DNA of 64,000 nt. Origin: Flammula alnicola (Eukaryota; Basidiomycota; Agaricomycetes; Agaricales; Strophariaceae). A model generated the notes under the pieces. That model saw nothing but the letters and a program-made list of their open reading frames with translations, had not been told where the DNA came from and made no database searches. The position numbers and the translations under genes are program-made. Below, piece by piece: positions 1 to 11,249 of this stretch (within the stretch, counting starts at the first letter, position 1; each line of letters begins with the position of its first letter). The stretch is from the NCBI GenBank assembly GCA_015499995.1, contig JADNRV010000171.1:44403-108402 (forward strand), written 5' to 3'.

Positions 1-2289
1 ATGTCACCCTTGGTGCGGAGGCCTCATTTCTGCTTGGCTTTTCATATTCCTCGTCTAAGATTTCCTCTATTAAGACTGGCTGTCTAGTTTTGGTTATCTT
101 TTTAGCGAACGCTTTAGTGACCGGACTATCAGGAGAACCGAATAGATTCTTAAGTGGTACGGTTACTGGCGTGTCTAGAATAGCAGCCAATATCTTTTCA
201 GAGTCGACCTCATCTTCTATGGGCACGCGGTTTTTGTATGCCGGCCCTGGCCTCATCTCTGCCTCTCTAGGCTTAGGCGCGCCTGTGGGTCGTGTAACAT
301 ATCGCAATGCTGGTACGTCCACATATGGCAACTCCTTGGTTCTTGGTGGATCAATTGCCGCTTTAGGTAATACCTTAGACGCCACTTGATCTCTTTTGCT
401 TCTGCGGGGGGGACCTCTCCTTACGTCCTCCTCCTCTTGCTCATCGCTCTCCTCTTCTTCTGACTCCTCTATTTCTACTCGACTCTTGCGGTTTCTGTCC
501 TCAGGGGCCTTGGGTCTTCCGGAAGAGGTCGGTTTCTTCACAGTCCCAGGCTTTCCCATCCTTGAACTATTCAAAAACCCGACAGTTCTCATCCTCCTCT
601 TCAATTCCGTCGAGGGGTGAGGGTTGTCTTTCCTCCGCTATCATTCTATCGACTGTCTCTCTCCCTAATAGCTGCGCTAACCCATTTAACAATTGCGAAA
701 CCCTTGGTCTTGCATGTCTTGTAACATAACGTCTTGGATTTGATCGCTTCCCTGATAGAACGATTGCATATTCACTTTAGCCATTGGTATAATACCTGGC
801 CGATTTTTGTACAATTGTTCAACCAGCTCCTTGCGCGATTTCTCGCCATCGGCAGGTAGTGGTGACCCATCAGGTAACTTTAGCCATCTGTCAATACGTT
901 TGATCCATTTCAGGTCCATATGCCTAATTGCATGCGGGCATTCCTGCATTCTGTGTCCCTTTTCTCTACAATATAGCATTCATCGGGATATGGTCTGCTG
1001 TTACCCGCTCCTGAGTTGTACGCATTATTCCTTGGGTATGGTTGTTGGTAAGAGTAGGGCTGCGACGCTCCCGCCTGTGGCTGGACCGCCTGAGTTTTTA
1101 CTGCTGAAATCAGCTGCTCGAAGCGTCGGTCCATTACTTGGCTGTACTGCCGCATTTCCTGCTGCTGCTGCTGCTGGATTTTTAAGGAATCCGCCAGTCG
1201 CGCTACAGTCTCTTCCATTTTAATAGTTTCCTCTCTTCGTTCGCCTGAAGCTCTGCGACCCAGGTCTTCGCCTACATCTAACGGCTGTGAAGCCCGCCTT
1301 GCTATGATAACCGCGATTTCGATCACCTGCTTCCATTTGTAGCGATCTTCTACTCTCACTTCTACGGTAGCCGGCGTCGTCGGTGTTGTGCTTGTAGATG
1401 CCCCTTGCGCGTCTGCCAAATCGTCCATTTTATCTCTCAGCCGTTGCCGAAAGTCGTCTGACAGGCACGTTAGGAAGTCTATCACCAGTTCTTTATTTGA
1501 CATAAGCGCTGGCTCTACTAACAGTTTTTCGGCCTCGGCTACGAAAGCTCGTTTCAAGCCTAGTAGCGCATGAAGGTCATCTTTAGGTATCCCATGCCTC
1601 CCAGCTTTCTCTGCGCATATCTTTTTGAAACGCTTCAGTGAGCCTCTTTCGAGCGCGGCAGCTTCTGGATAGCTTTTGATGACTTCGTCTTTAAAAGCTT
1701 TCCAGTTTCCGGTTTTATACTCGTCGAAGGCGCTCCATTCTGCTTCAGTCTCTGCCGGGGCATATTTGCCTAGCAACTTTATTTTCTCTTGATCAACCGT
1801 GATAGAATGAGTAGAATAGAGATCCTCCATGCGAGATATAAATCTCAGCAATTCGGACTCCTTGTCTGGATCAAACTTCGGCGCATCTCGTGTTCCTGGT
1901 GCTGGCATACCCATCTTAGTAGATCTAGTTGGTATGTGCGGTGTTTGGAAAGGTTCTTGTAACGTATCTTCCTCTTCCTCTTCTGGTGGGGAGGTTGCTC
2001 TTTGTATAGGTACAGAAGCCGTCCTAGATAATACTCTGCGAGATGCGCTTTGAATATTATTGAAGGATCTGACTTTCTGGCTGTAGTCTGAGCGGGTTTT
2101 CTCTCTCGAGACTGGTTCTTTCTTCTTTGGTAATGGTAAAGGTAAGGGTTCTGTCCCTGCCCTTATAGAATTATAGGTGGTGCGTGGTGCTGGTGCCCTT
2201 GATGAAGAAGCTACCGCTGACGCAGGCTTATTGGCGCTCTTGTTCCCCTTGTTAGGATTACTTGAGCCCTCAATTTTGTATGGTTTTAA
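1..2289 (-). pseudogene. Gag region of a Ty3/gypsy LTR retrotransposon, frameshifted; continues off the left edge
   Basis: Read on the minus strand, an open frame without an upstream ATG starts near 2289; its first ATG is at 1914. It encodes a Pro/Ser/Glu-rich leader, a helical capsid-like region, a Gln-rich stretch and then a CCHC zinc knuckle around 930-980. The knuckle is broken: its first two cysteine codons (976-978 and 968-970) are 5 nt apart instead of 6, so the frame is lost inside the motif. Two more frame changes follow near 700 and 600. The last frame (about 600 down to 1) is open and contains a linker (motif AYKNRVPIEDEVDSEK) that I associate with the segment before the protease in mushroom gypsy polyproteins. 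In a working element Gag packages the RNA. Protease, reverse transcriptase and integrase would lie left of position 1. Gypsy assignment is from my knowledge of the family; the breaks are seen directly. Confidence 0.8.
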
Positions 2290-2394
2290 CCGTTAAACGA
2301 TTCAAATCCTATACAGGTTGAAGCACGACTTTCTGTATGAATAATCGACGCCTCTTTTACCGCTACCTCGTATCAAATATCTTAGAAACCCCCC

Positions 2395-2410
2395 CTCGCG
2401 GTGGGCTCCA
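2395..2410 (-). promoter_or_regulatory. Candidate tRNA primer-binding site of the gypsy element
   Basis: On the minus strand the sequence begins TGG followed by 13 nt that would pair with the 3' end of a tRNA ending in GGTGGGCT-CCA. It lies between the candidate LTR and the Gag frame, as expected for a (-)strand primer site. The tRNA was not identified. Confidence 0.5.
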
Positions 2411-2418
2411 GATAAAGA

Positions 2419-4083
2419 TGCTTAGTGCGGGGTGTGTGTGAACTACTAGATAATCAAGTAGTCGCGTTTAATAGACTCGGTAATGTCTATTAAAGGATCA
2501 CTATCAAATCTAATCTGCTTCACTTTTAATACTACTAGTCTACACTTCAAACACCCAAATCAATGTTTAGTTGACTTAGTTCGTCCAAGGGGAGGATAAT
2601 AGTTTTATAGTATCGATACCTGATGAAAGGTTTGCGATAAAAGAAGGTTTCTAACTAAGTAACGGCTGGGGCAAGGCCTTAGACGCGTTAATAGTCAATA
2701 GGTCGTTTTAAGTCCAATAGACTTGTGTGATTTCGTAACTGGTGGCCTGAAACTAGTGCTCTATGCACAAACTGCTAGCTGATCTCGTTCTAACTTGTTC
2801 TCCAATTGAGAAGATGGCTCTATGCCCTTTACTTGTCTTTACTTGTCTCAAAAACTCTACTAGTGGAAAGAGGCGCGCAGACTCCTTATCTGCCGACACT
2901 ACAGTTCCTAAACAATGGCCAGAGGCGCGTAGACGCTTCGTCTACCGACACTACAGTCCAGGTCCCCAGATGTCCTTTGACAAAGGGTAGGTTTTGAACA
3001 AGTCACTTAGACAGGTTCCTTGGCTTATAACTCTCTTTCTTTGGCTTGGAAGCGCACTTAGACACTTGTTCTCTCTCTTAACAGTTCGTTTATATCGTTA
3101 CTTGGTTTCTTTTATATTATGGGACTCTCGCTTTGAAGCTACCTAGTACTTAGAGGCGAAACACTTAAGATATAACTCTTAAGCGCTTGTATCTCGTGGG
3201 TGGTAAATTGCTTGTATTCTACGGTGTTACAGGGCTGCTTATATACTACTGAGACGATATATTATTACATAGACGCAATGACGAGAATATAGAGATTTCA
3301 TGGGCATTTGTGCGCGAGCGGCGGCCTTGTGGAGTACAGTTTCCGTGCGCGTCCGCTCAATCATGCCTTTTTGGTTGGATCGGGAGCTCAGATCGTCGTC
3401 GGCTCGGCTAACTTAAGCGCCTAAGACTTACTCCTCCTCGACCGCGTGGTATACAGGCTCGTGACCTTTCGTTTTCATTGGTATCTTGTCTTGTCATTGG
3501 CTATCGACTGACCGGAGCATAGACGCGCTTACATCTCGTCGGAGACGCTCGGGCAATCCTCACCCGTTCTGTCCGTGATAATCCTCGTGATTAGGGTTGT
3601 AACCCTTTGTCCTCCGTACCCGATACTCTGGTACTCTCGGCGTGCATCTGGGATCTCGCTGTGTCGAGTTATGCACCCCGGAAATCTTCCTGTACCAAGT
3701 TATTACCCGATATGGTATGTGTTCCCAATTTGGTATCCCTTTGATCCGAGCTTTGATCGGCGTTGCTACAGGCGCGTCTATGGGCGTCTGCTTTACCCCG
3801 CTGCTCCACTGTCCTCGTGCCTTCGGCAATGTCACGCGACCTGTCCTGTAGTGTGCCTAGATGTCCGTTCTTTAATCTAGAGACCCGCGCCCTCGCTGTA
3901 TAGGCCGGATGGTTAAGATATTACTGAAAGGCGCCTATTCCGTACACTTCATTAGATGTATTGACTGTTATCTCAATAGTTACTAATGATAATGTCTTTA
4001 TTAAACCGCGCATTCCTCGTTATCTTGCATAGTTTCCTCTAGTCCTTAGTAGTCTTGTCATTGTAATGTCCGGACTTGTAACA
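2419..4083 (-). repeat. Candidate 5' LTR of the gypsy element
   Basis: This non-coding stretch lies upstream of Gag and just outside the primer-binding site. On the minus strand it begins TGTTAC at 4083 and could end in CA at 2419, eight bases before the primer site, giving the usual TG...CA ends and a length of about 1.67 kb. It contains an imperfect direct repeat of about 39 bp (2869-2907 and 2921-2959). The partner LTR is outside the window, so the ends are inferred rather than proven by comparing copies. Confidence 0.45.
2869..2959. repeat. Two imperfect 39-bp direct repeats inside the LTR
   Basis: The unit starts AGAGGCGCG, contains CCGACACTACAGT and recurs 52 bp later (2869-2907, 2921-2959) with a few substitutions. 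No coding potential was seen. Confidence 0.6.
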
Positions 4084-4155
4084 TTTAGACTACGGTATAA
4101 GCTTTACTAAGTGCTAAAAATAGCTCAGGTAAGGAGAATAGTAGTCCGTTCACAG

Positions 4156-4654
4156 CTAGCCGCTCGCGGTCTCTTCAGCGACACCGATAGCCGATATCTA
4201 CACAAACAACCAGGATGCGACGTGGCAGACGGCCAACGGAGAGTTTGGAGGAGGATGGACACAGGTACGACAAGGCAGAAATGGACGAGGCAAGGGACGG
4301 TTAGCAGGTGGGAATGCAGGGGAAGGGGGTGGAGCCAGAGTACAACTGGGCATTGGGAGGACGGGCGGACAAAGGAAAGGCGGCGAGACAGGTGGAGGAA
4401 GGGCAGCGCGGGGATGGGGTGGTAAGAACATGACTGGAGGTCAGCAGAGTACATTGCCAGATCGATGGAGAGCAGATGCGGGTGGAGATGGCGGAGTAGG
4501 ACAGTGGGAGGGACAGTGGGGAGTGGGCGGAGTTGGAGAGGGCGGAGAGGATGCATGGGGTGACCAAGGCTTCCCAACAGGAGCGAACAGGGAGGAGCTG
4601 ACCTCGCAGCACAACCCAACGACAACGTCGGAGACGACGCGGAACGATGCCTGA
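4156..4654 (+). pseudogene. LINE ORF1 C-terminal fragment (Gly/Arg-rich)
   Basis: A frame opens after a stop near 4155 and runs to TGA at 4652-4654. It is dominated by Gly, Arg, Gln and Trp, as in the RNA-binding tails of LINE ORF1 proteins. Its last codons overlap the endonuclease start (ATG at 4647 overlaps the TGA), a common ORF1/ORF2 arrangement. No zinc knuckle or coiled coil remains, because the N-terminal part is missing at the junction with the LTR. Confidence 0.55.
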
Positions 4655-7530
4655 TATGCCGGATGTGAACCCACCACAGCGAGAGTTGGCGATCTGGCAA
4701 CAGAACGTTAACGCCTCGCTCGACGGACAGTTGGACCTACTACACACGATAAACCCAAAAAAATACGACATCATCATGCTACAGGAGCCATCGATCGACT
4801 TCTTAGGACGCACGCGAGGGAATGCACACTGGCGCCCCATATACCCCACCAACCATCTGGATAAACCGAAAGCGACGCGCTCGGTGATTCTCGTCAACAC
4901 TAGGCTAACGACCAACTCATGGACACCAATCGGCTTTCCGTCAGGCGACGTGACGGGCATGCAAATACATGGAGATTTTGGCACCATACGGTTCATCAAC
5001 ATATACAACAACTGCAACGACAACGCCAGCCTGGAAGTCATCAAAGCGTACCTTAGAGATCCAGCGCACAGAGACCACCCACGAGCTCCGCTTCACACCG
5101 TCATGCTAGGGGACTTCAACCAGCACCATCCACTGTGGGACGAGGAACGAAACCACCACCTCTTCTACCAACAACCTCGACAAAGCGCAAGTATTGATCG
5201 ACATGCTCACTCGGTACAACATGAAGTTGGTACTACCGAAAGATATACCGACGTTGGAGGCTTTCGGCACGAAAAACCTGACACGGGTTGATAATGTCTT
5301 TTGTAGCAGCGGCCTGCTCAACGCCTTCGTCACATGTGACACGGACCCAGCGCGGAGGCCGATGAAGACCGACCACATGCTGATCATCAGTGTCATCAAT
5401 ATCTCGCCCACGACGACCGATTTTGAGCCGAGGAGGAACTACAGAGGAACGGATTGGGGTGGGTTTGCTGAGGTGCTAGAGGAGGAGCTGGGGAAACTGG
5501 ACGAGGTGAGAGAAATAGAGAGCGAGGAGGAGTTTACGAGGGCGGTAGAGGGGGTGGAGGCGGCGATTAAGAAGGCCACAGAGGCGCACGTTCCGATGAT
5601 GAAACCCAGCCCATTCGCCAAACGTTGGTGGTCCCATGAGCTAGCAGAAGCGAAGGCAGCGGCACAGAGGTTAGCAAGGAAGTCCCACCATCAGGCGCTC
5701 AACCAGGACCATCCAGTTCATGAGGAGTTTCGACGACGACGAAACGACTATGCGGAGCAGGTGCGACATGCCAAAGCAGACCACTGGGCAGCGTGGCTCG
5801 AGGACTTGGACGAGACCAGTGTCTGGACAGCCAGCCGACTAGTCACAGGACCAGCGTCAGACGGCGGGCGAGCTCGCATGCCCACTCTACAGATCAGACA
5901 CCCAGAGACCAAAGCGGTCATCCGCGAGGCCATGGACAACGCCAGTAAAAGCCAGATGCTGTTCCAAGCTTTCTTCCCGCCCAAACTGGCAACACCGCTC
6001 GACACCACCGGCAATGTCTACCCACCACCGAAATGGAAATTTGAGCCGGTGACTGACACGCAGATCCATAGAGCCATACAACGCATGAAGCCCTACAAAG
6101 CGACGCGCACAGGCACCCCATCCAATTCGGTCTTCACGCACAACCGCGAGACACTAGTACCACATCTCGGCCCAATATACCGTGCCACGGACCACCTACA
6201 AACCTACCCGGAGAGATGGAAACTGACGGAGACACCAGTGCTGCGGAAACCAGGCAAGCCCGACTACACAGTCCCAGGAGCATGGAGGCCAATTGTACTG
6301 TCAGACGGGATGGCCAGGGTGCTGAATATGTGCAAAACGGAGGACACGGTGAAGATGGCAGAAGCGGCAGGGATGTTACCAGAGAACCACTTTGGAGGCA
6401 GGCCGGGGCGAGCAACAACAGATTCGATACACCTCGTGGTTAAAACCATCAAGGACGCTTGGAGGAAGAAAGAGGTAGCATCAGTCCTTCTCCTAGACGT
6501 CAAGGGCGCGTTCCCAAGCGTGGCGGTCGATATGCTTCTACACAACCTACGGATGCAAGGGGTGCCAGTGGAACACGTAGAGTGGGTTCGGAGACGCCTG
6601 GAAGGGCGCCGCACAAGCCTGATCTTCGACGACTACCGATCGGAGATATTCAGCATCGACAACGGCCTAGACCAGGGCGACGCGCAATCGCTCATCCTCT
6701 ACATCCTTTACAACACAGGCATCCTAGCCATCCCAGTGCGACGAAATGGTGAGTGGGCATTCGTCTTCGTCGATGACGTGGCAACGGTGGCAACGGGTAA
6801 GGACTTCACGGAAACGCACAGAAAGCTGAAGGACATGATGACGCGCGAGGGCGGAATACTCGAATGGGCGAGGAAACACAACTGCTCCTTTGGCATCGAC
6901 AAGTTCCAACTCCTGGATGCGGCACGCACCATGGTACGACACCCATTTATACCACGGAAATGTATACCTACACCTCGAGCAACCATGATCGTGGAAGGAC
7001 ACAGGATCAAACCGAAGGATGTCGTAAAGTTTCTGGGAGTGCACATCGACCAGGAGCTGAAGTGGAAGAACCAGCAGGCAGCGGCTCTGGCGAAGGGTCA
7101 GGATTGGCTAATACAGTTCGGACGTCTTGCGAGGCCTTCGAGCGGAGCAAGCTTCAAGCACGTCAGGCGACTGTACCTCGGAATAGCGGTGCCACGCATG
7201 CTATACGCAGCGGACATCTTTCTGACACCGTATCGTCGCACGGATGGCGCCCATCGAGAGCCCAAGACCGGGCGAGCGCAGGTCAACAAGCTGGCATCAA
7301 TTCAACGCAAGGCAGCCATCATGATAACAGGAGGGATGAGAACCACGCCGACGGATGTTCTGGATGTCCACGCGAACCTACTGCCTTTTAATTTGCTGGT
7401 GGACAAAGTAAGACACGACGCAGCCCTCCGACTCGCAACTCTACCACCAACACACCCGTTTTACACGGGCCAGTCTGCAACGCAGCGGGACGCTATGTCA
7501 AGAAACACCCCACACCACTACACGAGTTGA
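4647..7530 (+). pseudogene. LINE ORF2: AP endonuclease and reverse transcriptase, one frameshift
   Basis: The endonuclease starts at 4647 and shows the exonuclease-endonuclease-phosphatase landmarks: IWQQNVN at the N-terminus, the catalytic glutamate in MLQEPS, and the acidic/His motif LGDFNQHHPLWD. About 5166-5170 one extra base moves the reading into the frame that then stays open to 7530. That frame completes the endonuclease (motif TDH) and carries the reverse transcriptase: motif A LLLDVKGAFPSV, motif B GLDQGDAQS and the catalytic FVDD in motif C (about 6763-6780). These domains nick the target and copy the element RNA there. The RT frame stops at 7530 after a second single-base shift near 7470, where the conserved protein continues in the RNase H frame. 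Confidence 0.8.
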
Positions 7531-9323
7531 TGCACACATACTCTATCAAGCCGGAAGCTATGGAGATCATACAGGCGACGCGCCAGACACCCAAGTGGAC
7601 ACCGAGTTTCAAGATACACATAGCGGAGACGAAGGAGCTGGCAATAGCGGAAGAGGAGGAGGAGACGGCAGGGATACAGATCTACACAGACGGATCAGGA
7701 TACAAGGGAGGGATCGGAGCGGCTGCGGTGCTCTTCCGGGATGGAGCGCGCAAGAGGTCAATGAGGATGTATTTGGGTAAGGAAAGGGTGCACACAGTCT
7801 ACGAGGGGGAAGGTGTGGGACTCTCGCTGGGTCTTGAGCTGTTGACAAAGGAGCGGAGGGCAGTGACGAAGGTTACGATAGGAGTTGACAACCAGTCGAC
7901 TATCACAGCGACGACGAAGATCACGCCAGGCCCATCTCAATACCTCATCGACATCTTCCACGAACGCCTTGCACTGGTACAAAAGCAGCACCCAGCATTG
8001 GACCTCACGATAAGATGGACACCAGGACACGTCGATATCGCAGGGAACGAAGCAGCCGACGAGGAAGCCAAGAAAGCGGCAGAGGGTGATTCGAGCAACC
8101 GGCGTACACTCCCGGAGCCACTGTGAGGAGTCCTACCCCACAGCAAATCAGCTGTCAAACAACGCTACCGCAAAAAGCTCAACTCGCTGGCGCGCAAGGC
8201 ATGGATGAAATCTACACGATATGGACGCATATCACAGATAGACAGCACCCTGCCATCGCGGGCATTCCTCAAACTCACAGCGACTCTCACACGGAAACAA
8301 ACTAGCATCCTCTTCCAACTACGCTCAGGCCACGCCCCGCTGGCGAAACATCTGCATCGGTTCGGCAAGGCAGAAACACCGACATGCCCGTGCTGTAGAG
8401 AACACGAGGAGACGGTACACCACTACCTCATCCGATGCCCAGCGCATGAGAACGCGAGACGACAGATGATGGCAGGAGGAGGCCGGTACGTAGTGTTGTT
8501 GGCTCAACCTCGCCATCTCGCCACACCAGGCCTCGCCATGTGGCGATCGCCGGGTGGCGATAAAAAAATTCTAAAATGGGGTGGCGAATGGGTGGCGAGT
8601 CCCAATTAAGTAATCACATAGATCCGGAAGTCCATAATACCATATCGATGGAAATTTTAATTGGCCAATACTACACACTGTACACAGTCTCTACATTGCT
8701 AAAAATGTCCAAAAACAAGGGTGGACATTCAAATAGTGGATGAATTTCTTCACCAACATTTCACACCTGTTGGTGAAAAAACGGCCTCCAAGTGATGGAA
8801 TAAATTCTCCGACAGATGGGGATGGCCTTTCATCCATGGTCCCAATTGATCAAGTATATGACTTGTCAATGTTGGATGATATTCAGGCAGGAAAGGTCAG
8901 TCCTATCAATGTTGATGATGAACTTGAGGTTATTTCTCACAATGGGGCTACGGATACATGGGATTCTGCTTCCTTGCTCTGCTCTTTAGGTGTATGAACT
9001 ATGTAGGATGACTTGTACACCTATATTTTAGCTTAGTTTATCGAAAATTGGCCGTTAACTTTTGCACTCTCGCCACTCGCCAGGTTCAGCCAGGTTCCCA
9101 CGCCATATGACTCGCCTTGACGGCGAGTGGCGAAAACTTTTGGAGGTTCAGCCATATACACTACCAGTACGGACTCGAGGCGGCACAGTTACTCTCCGAA
9201 CAAAAATACCTCCCCAACCTTTTCAAATTCATCGCAACAACTGACCGCTTTCGCTCAGTTTTCGGGACGATACCAGAAGTAAACGACGAGGGCGATCCAC
9301 CACCAGCCAGGGCTCAAGCATAA
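7490..9323 (+). pseudogene. LINE ORF2 C-terminus: RNase H and Cys/His motif, with TGA stop and hAT insertion
   Basis: The RNase H frame is open from about 7490 (ATG at 7530) to TGA at 8124-8126. It has all four catalytic acidic positions: YTDGSG, the Glu in YEGEGVGLSLG, VDNQST and the Asp in GNEAADEEA. The same frame resumes directly after the TGA, so the stop is a nonsense mutation, perhaps from CGA. It then encodes a Lys/Arg-rich segment and the motif CPCCREHEETVHHYLIRCP typical of these elements. At 8490 the frame is interrupted by the hAT element. It resumes at 9164 and ends at 9323 (TAA 9321-9323). If the insert and one target-duplication copy are removed, the frame is continuous across the site. 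Confidence 0.8.
8491..9163. mobile_element. Non-autonomous hAT-type DNA transposon (673 bp)
   Basis: The insert starts TAGTGTTGGCTCAACCTC. Its right end, read on the opposite strand, starts TAGTGTATATGGCTGAACCTC, giving imperfect terminal inverted repeats. It is flanked by CCGGTACG (8483-8490) and CCAGTACG (9164-9171), an 8-bp target duplication with one mismatch; 8 bp is the hAT superfamily length. The ends carry repeated GTGGCGA/CTCGCCA motifs. An internal frame at 8740-8997 (85 codons) has no domain I recognise and is far too short for a transposase. Mobility would need a transposase from elsewhere. Confidence 0.8.
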
Positions 9324-9579
9324 TACCTACATATACAGGGACCACAGACATCTGACCCACCACCTTAATCACATACTTTACTCACCATACTATAAACTCT
9401 CACTTACTCACACACATATTTCATGCGGGCTCTGGGGGCTCGCTGTGAGTGACGCCATGCGTCGCTCGTAGCTGCTGTTGCATATAGAACACTGCATGAC
9501 AAATAGATAGGTAGTTAGATTACACGTACGTACTTACCCTACCATATGGCTCAGCCACAAAGGGGGCGGTTGCGGAATC

Positions 9580-9604
9580 AAAAAAAAAAAAAAAAAAAAA
9601 AAAA
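9580..9604 (+). repeat. A25 homopolymer, likely LINE poly(A) tail
   Basis: There are 25 consecutive A residues on the plus strand, the LINE coding strand, 256 bp after the last LINE stop codon. Confidence 0.6.
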
Positions 9605-9760
9605 GTGAAGCAGGGCAATATATATTAAATTTATGTGAAGAACTGAGGCCCTCACTCACCAGTTGCTTGAGCAAGCTGGTTAGCCACAAAGCCGGATAAG
9701 AGCGGGTTGGTAATAAGCAATATATAACTCTATATATCCATTGGAACACACTATAATCAT

Positions 9761-10576
9761 CTAAATCTTTCCGACAAGCAAATTTAACAGAATCTCCCTC
9801 CCTGTGATACGTACGGTGTTGTACAGAGTTGGAATGTCAAGAGTCGACGTCAGGGCATCAGCAAATCCGAAAGGTAGCATCAATGGAATCCACCCTATAA
9901 ATATGGCTCAGAAAAGGAGATGGGGCACTGGATAGATAAACACATACCTCGTGCGTACTCCATCGCCCAGCATCCTTCATGCATTTTATATTGCTTCGCA
10001 ACACCTCGCGGCATGAGGTGGACCATACCAGGAGTATACCTCTCCATCTCTAGCTGGCCAGGTTGGAACGCCCATTGCTCTCCGACGAGGATGTGGAAAT
10101 AATCATCCGCGGTGTGAATACCTGTATGTCCTTCCGTGCCCAGCGGGGTGCCGAAAATGATGAGATACTCTGTGATGCTCGCGTGAATGATATACATCGC
10201 GCCCATAGCACCACCCGCGTTGTTGAAGACCCAGTCCTGGTGCGTGTTGAGATGGATATTCTTGGAGGGATAAGTTTCCGTGAGGTTTGCGACGATATGT
10301 GAGATCATGCCGGCCGTATCGTTCGGTGAGGCGGCAATTGCTGCGACCTGGAGTTCATGGAGGAAGGCAGGATCGAAAACATACCATCGGTCCTATAATA
10401 TGTCGACGATGAAGACAAAATTACGGCTCAAGGAGTAGTTGACAAACCTTGATAGTATCAAGCCAACCGAATATCACAACAAGCACGCTCAATACTCCAA
10501 TGCGCTTCGCCCAAGTGAGAAAACAGTTGTGAGAAGGCTCTGCGCGTGTTTTTGTTGACTTTTTGGTGAAAGCCAT
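9761..10576 (-). CDS. ERG2: C-8 sterol isomerase (ERG2/sigma-1 receptor family)
   Basis: Three exons: 10576-10448, 10392-9948 and 9894-9761, giving 235 residues, normal for fungal Erg2. Exon 1 encodes a short basic N-terminus and one membrane segment (about residues 26-40, rich in Val/Ile/Leu). Exon 2 holds the core, including [40 protein letters not shown] and [11 protein letters not shown]. Exon 3 gives the C-terminal [12 protein letters not shown]. The enzyme works in the ER membrane and moves the double bond from C-8 to C-7 in ergosterol synthesis; it is the target of morpholine fungicides. Both introns have GT-AG ends and the frame is intact. The neighbouring LINE ends about 155 bp beyond the stop codon. 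Confidence 0.93.
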
Positions 10577-11249
10577 TATGCTGTGAGTATTCTGCGCGTA
10601 TTCTGCGCGTCCGGAGGGTAACGAACGCTGTCGTTGTTAGTGGTTTGATTTTCGAAAATGAAAACACGGTCGTACGACAAATGCTGTCACGTGAGGTTCC
10701 TGGAATCGCAGAAGGATCGGGGCCGAAATACTTTTTGTTCCGTTCCGACTCGGCGTTCGCGCCGCGGGTGAGTATGCACGTATCCTCGCACGCACGCCAC
10801 TGTGAACATCTTTCTTCATCTCCAGCTAATCAACACAAATGCGATTCTAATGACAGAGGCAGATATTATTTCTCAAATGAACCAGCTGGAAATAAGGCGC
10901 TTTTATTCATCATTTGGTTCGTCATGCTAATCTTCTTTCCTTAGCCAGTGGTCCTCAGCGGCGCGTGAAGGATGCAGACGGACAGAAACAGAAACGCCGG
11001 GTCAACAAGGTTTCCCGATCACTCATCCCACAATCTAAATGACTATATTGGCTTCCTCGTCTAGCAGCCGATGCACATCAGTCCGATCGGTTCTGTTTGC
11101 TCGGGTGGAGCTATGAGCTCGAACGGTACCGTACCTAGCTCGCAAAGACAGGCGAGGTCCACCTAAGTCCTATCGACAAGGGCGATTATCTTCGTGCCGT
11201 GTCTGGCTACTGGTACCTTTGCCAGTGCAATGAATCAACCGTCTGGCGC
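10577..11249. other. Intergenic region upstream of ERG2
   Basis: This is the 5' flank of ERG2 up to the inverted-repeat arm. Short open frames exist, but none combines with believable splice sites (see rejected items). No RNA gene was seen. Confidence 0.5.

Larger units (their letters stand above)
4084..9604 (+). mobile_element. 5'-truncated Tad-like LINE (non-LTR retrotransposon) with nested hAT insertion
   Basis: Plus-strand order: the Gly/Arg-rich tail of an ORF1, an AP-type endonuclease, reverse transcriptase, RNase H, then a C-terminal cysteine/histidine motif. This is the layout of fungal Tad/I-like LINEs. The 5' side abuts the gypsy LTR at 4083/4084 and ORF1 lacks its N-terminus, so the copy is truncated. 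The 3' UTR (9324-9579) is followed by a run of 25 A at 9580-9604, the likely poly(A) tail. The copy is inactive: frameshifts near 5168 and 7470, an in-frame TGA at 8124, and a 673-bp insertion at 8491. It ends about 155 bp past the ERG2 stop codon, so it probably inserted in the ERG2 3' flank. No flanking target duplication was found. Confidence 0.85.

Noticed and set aside
90..620. Two plus-strand frames at the left end
   Set aside because: They are the complementary shadow of the gypsy Gag-Pol frame on the minus strand, which has the family motif.
2295..2315. GATTCAAATCC resembling a tRNA gene B box
   Set aside because: The flanks cannot form a T-stem and no A box or acceptor stem exists; it lies in the gypsy leader.
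10850..11166. Possible small multi-exon gene downstream of the ERG2 promoter (MTEADIIS... start)
   Set aside because: Joining the frames needs a 28-nt intron, below the size seen elsewhere in the window, and no family is recognisable.
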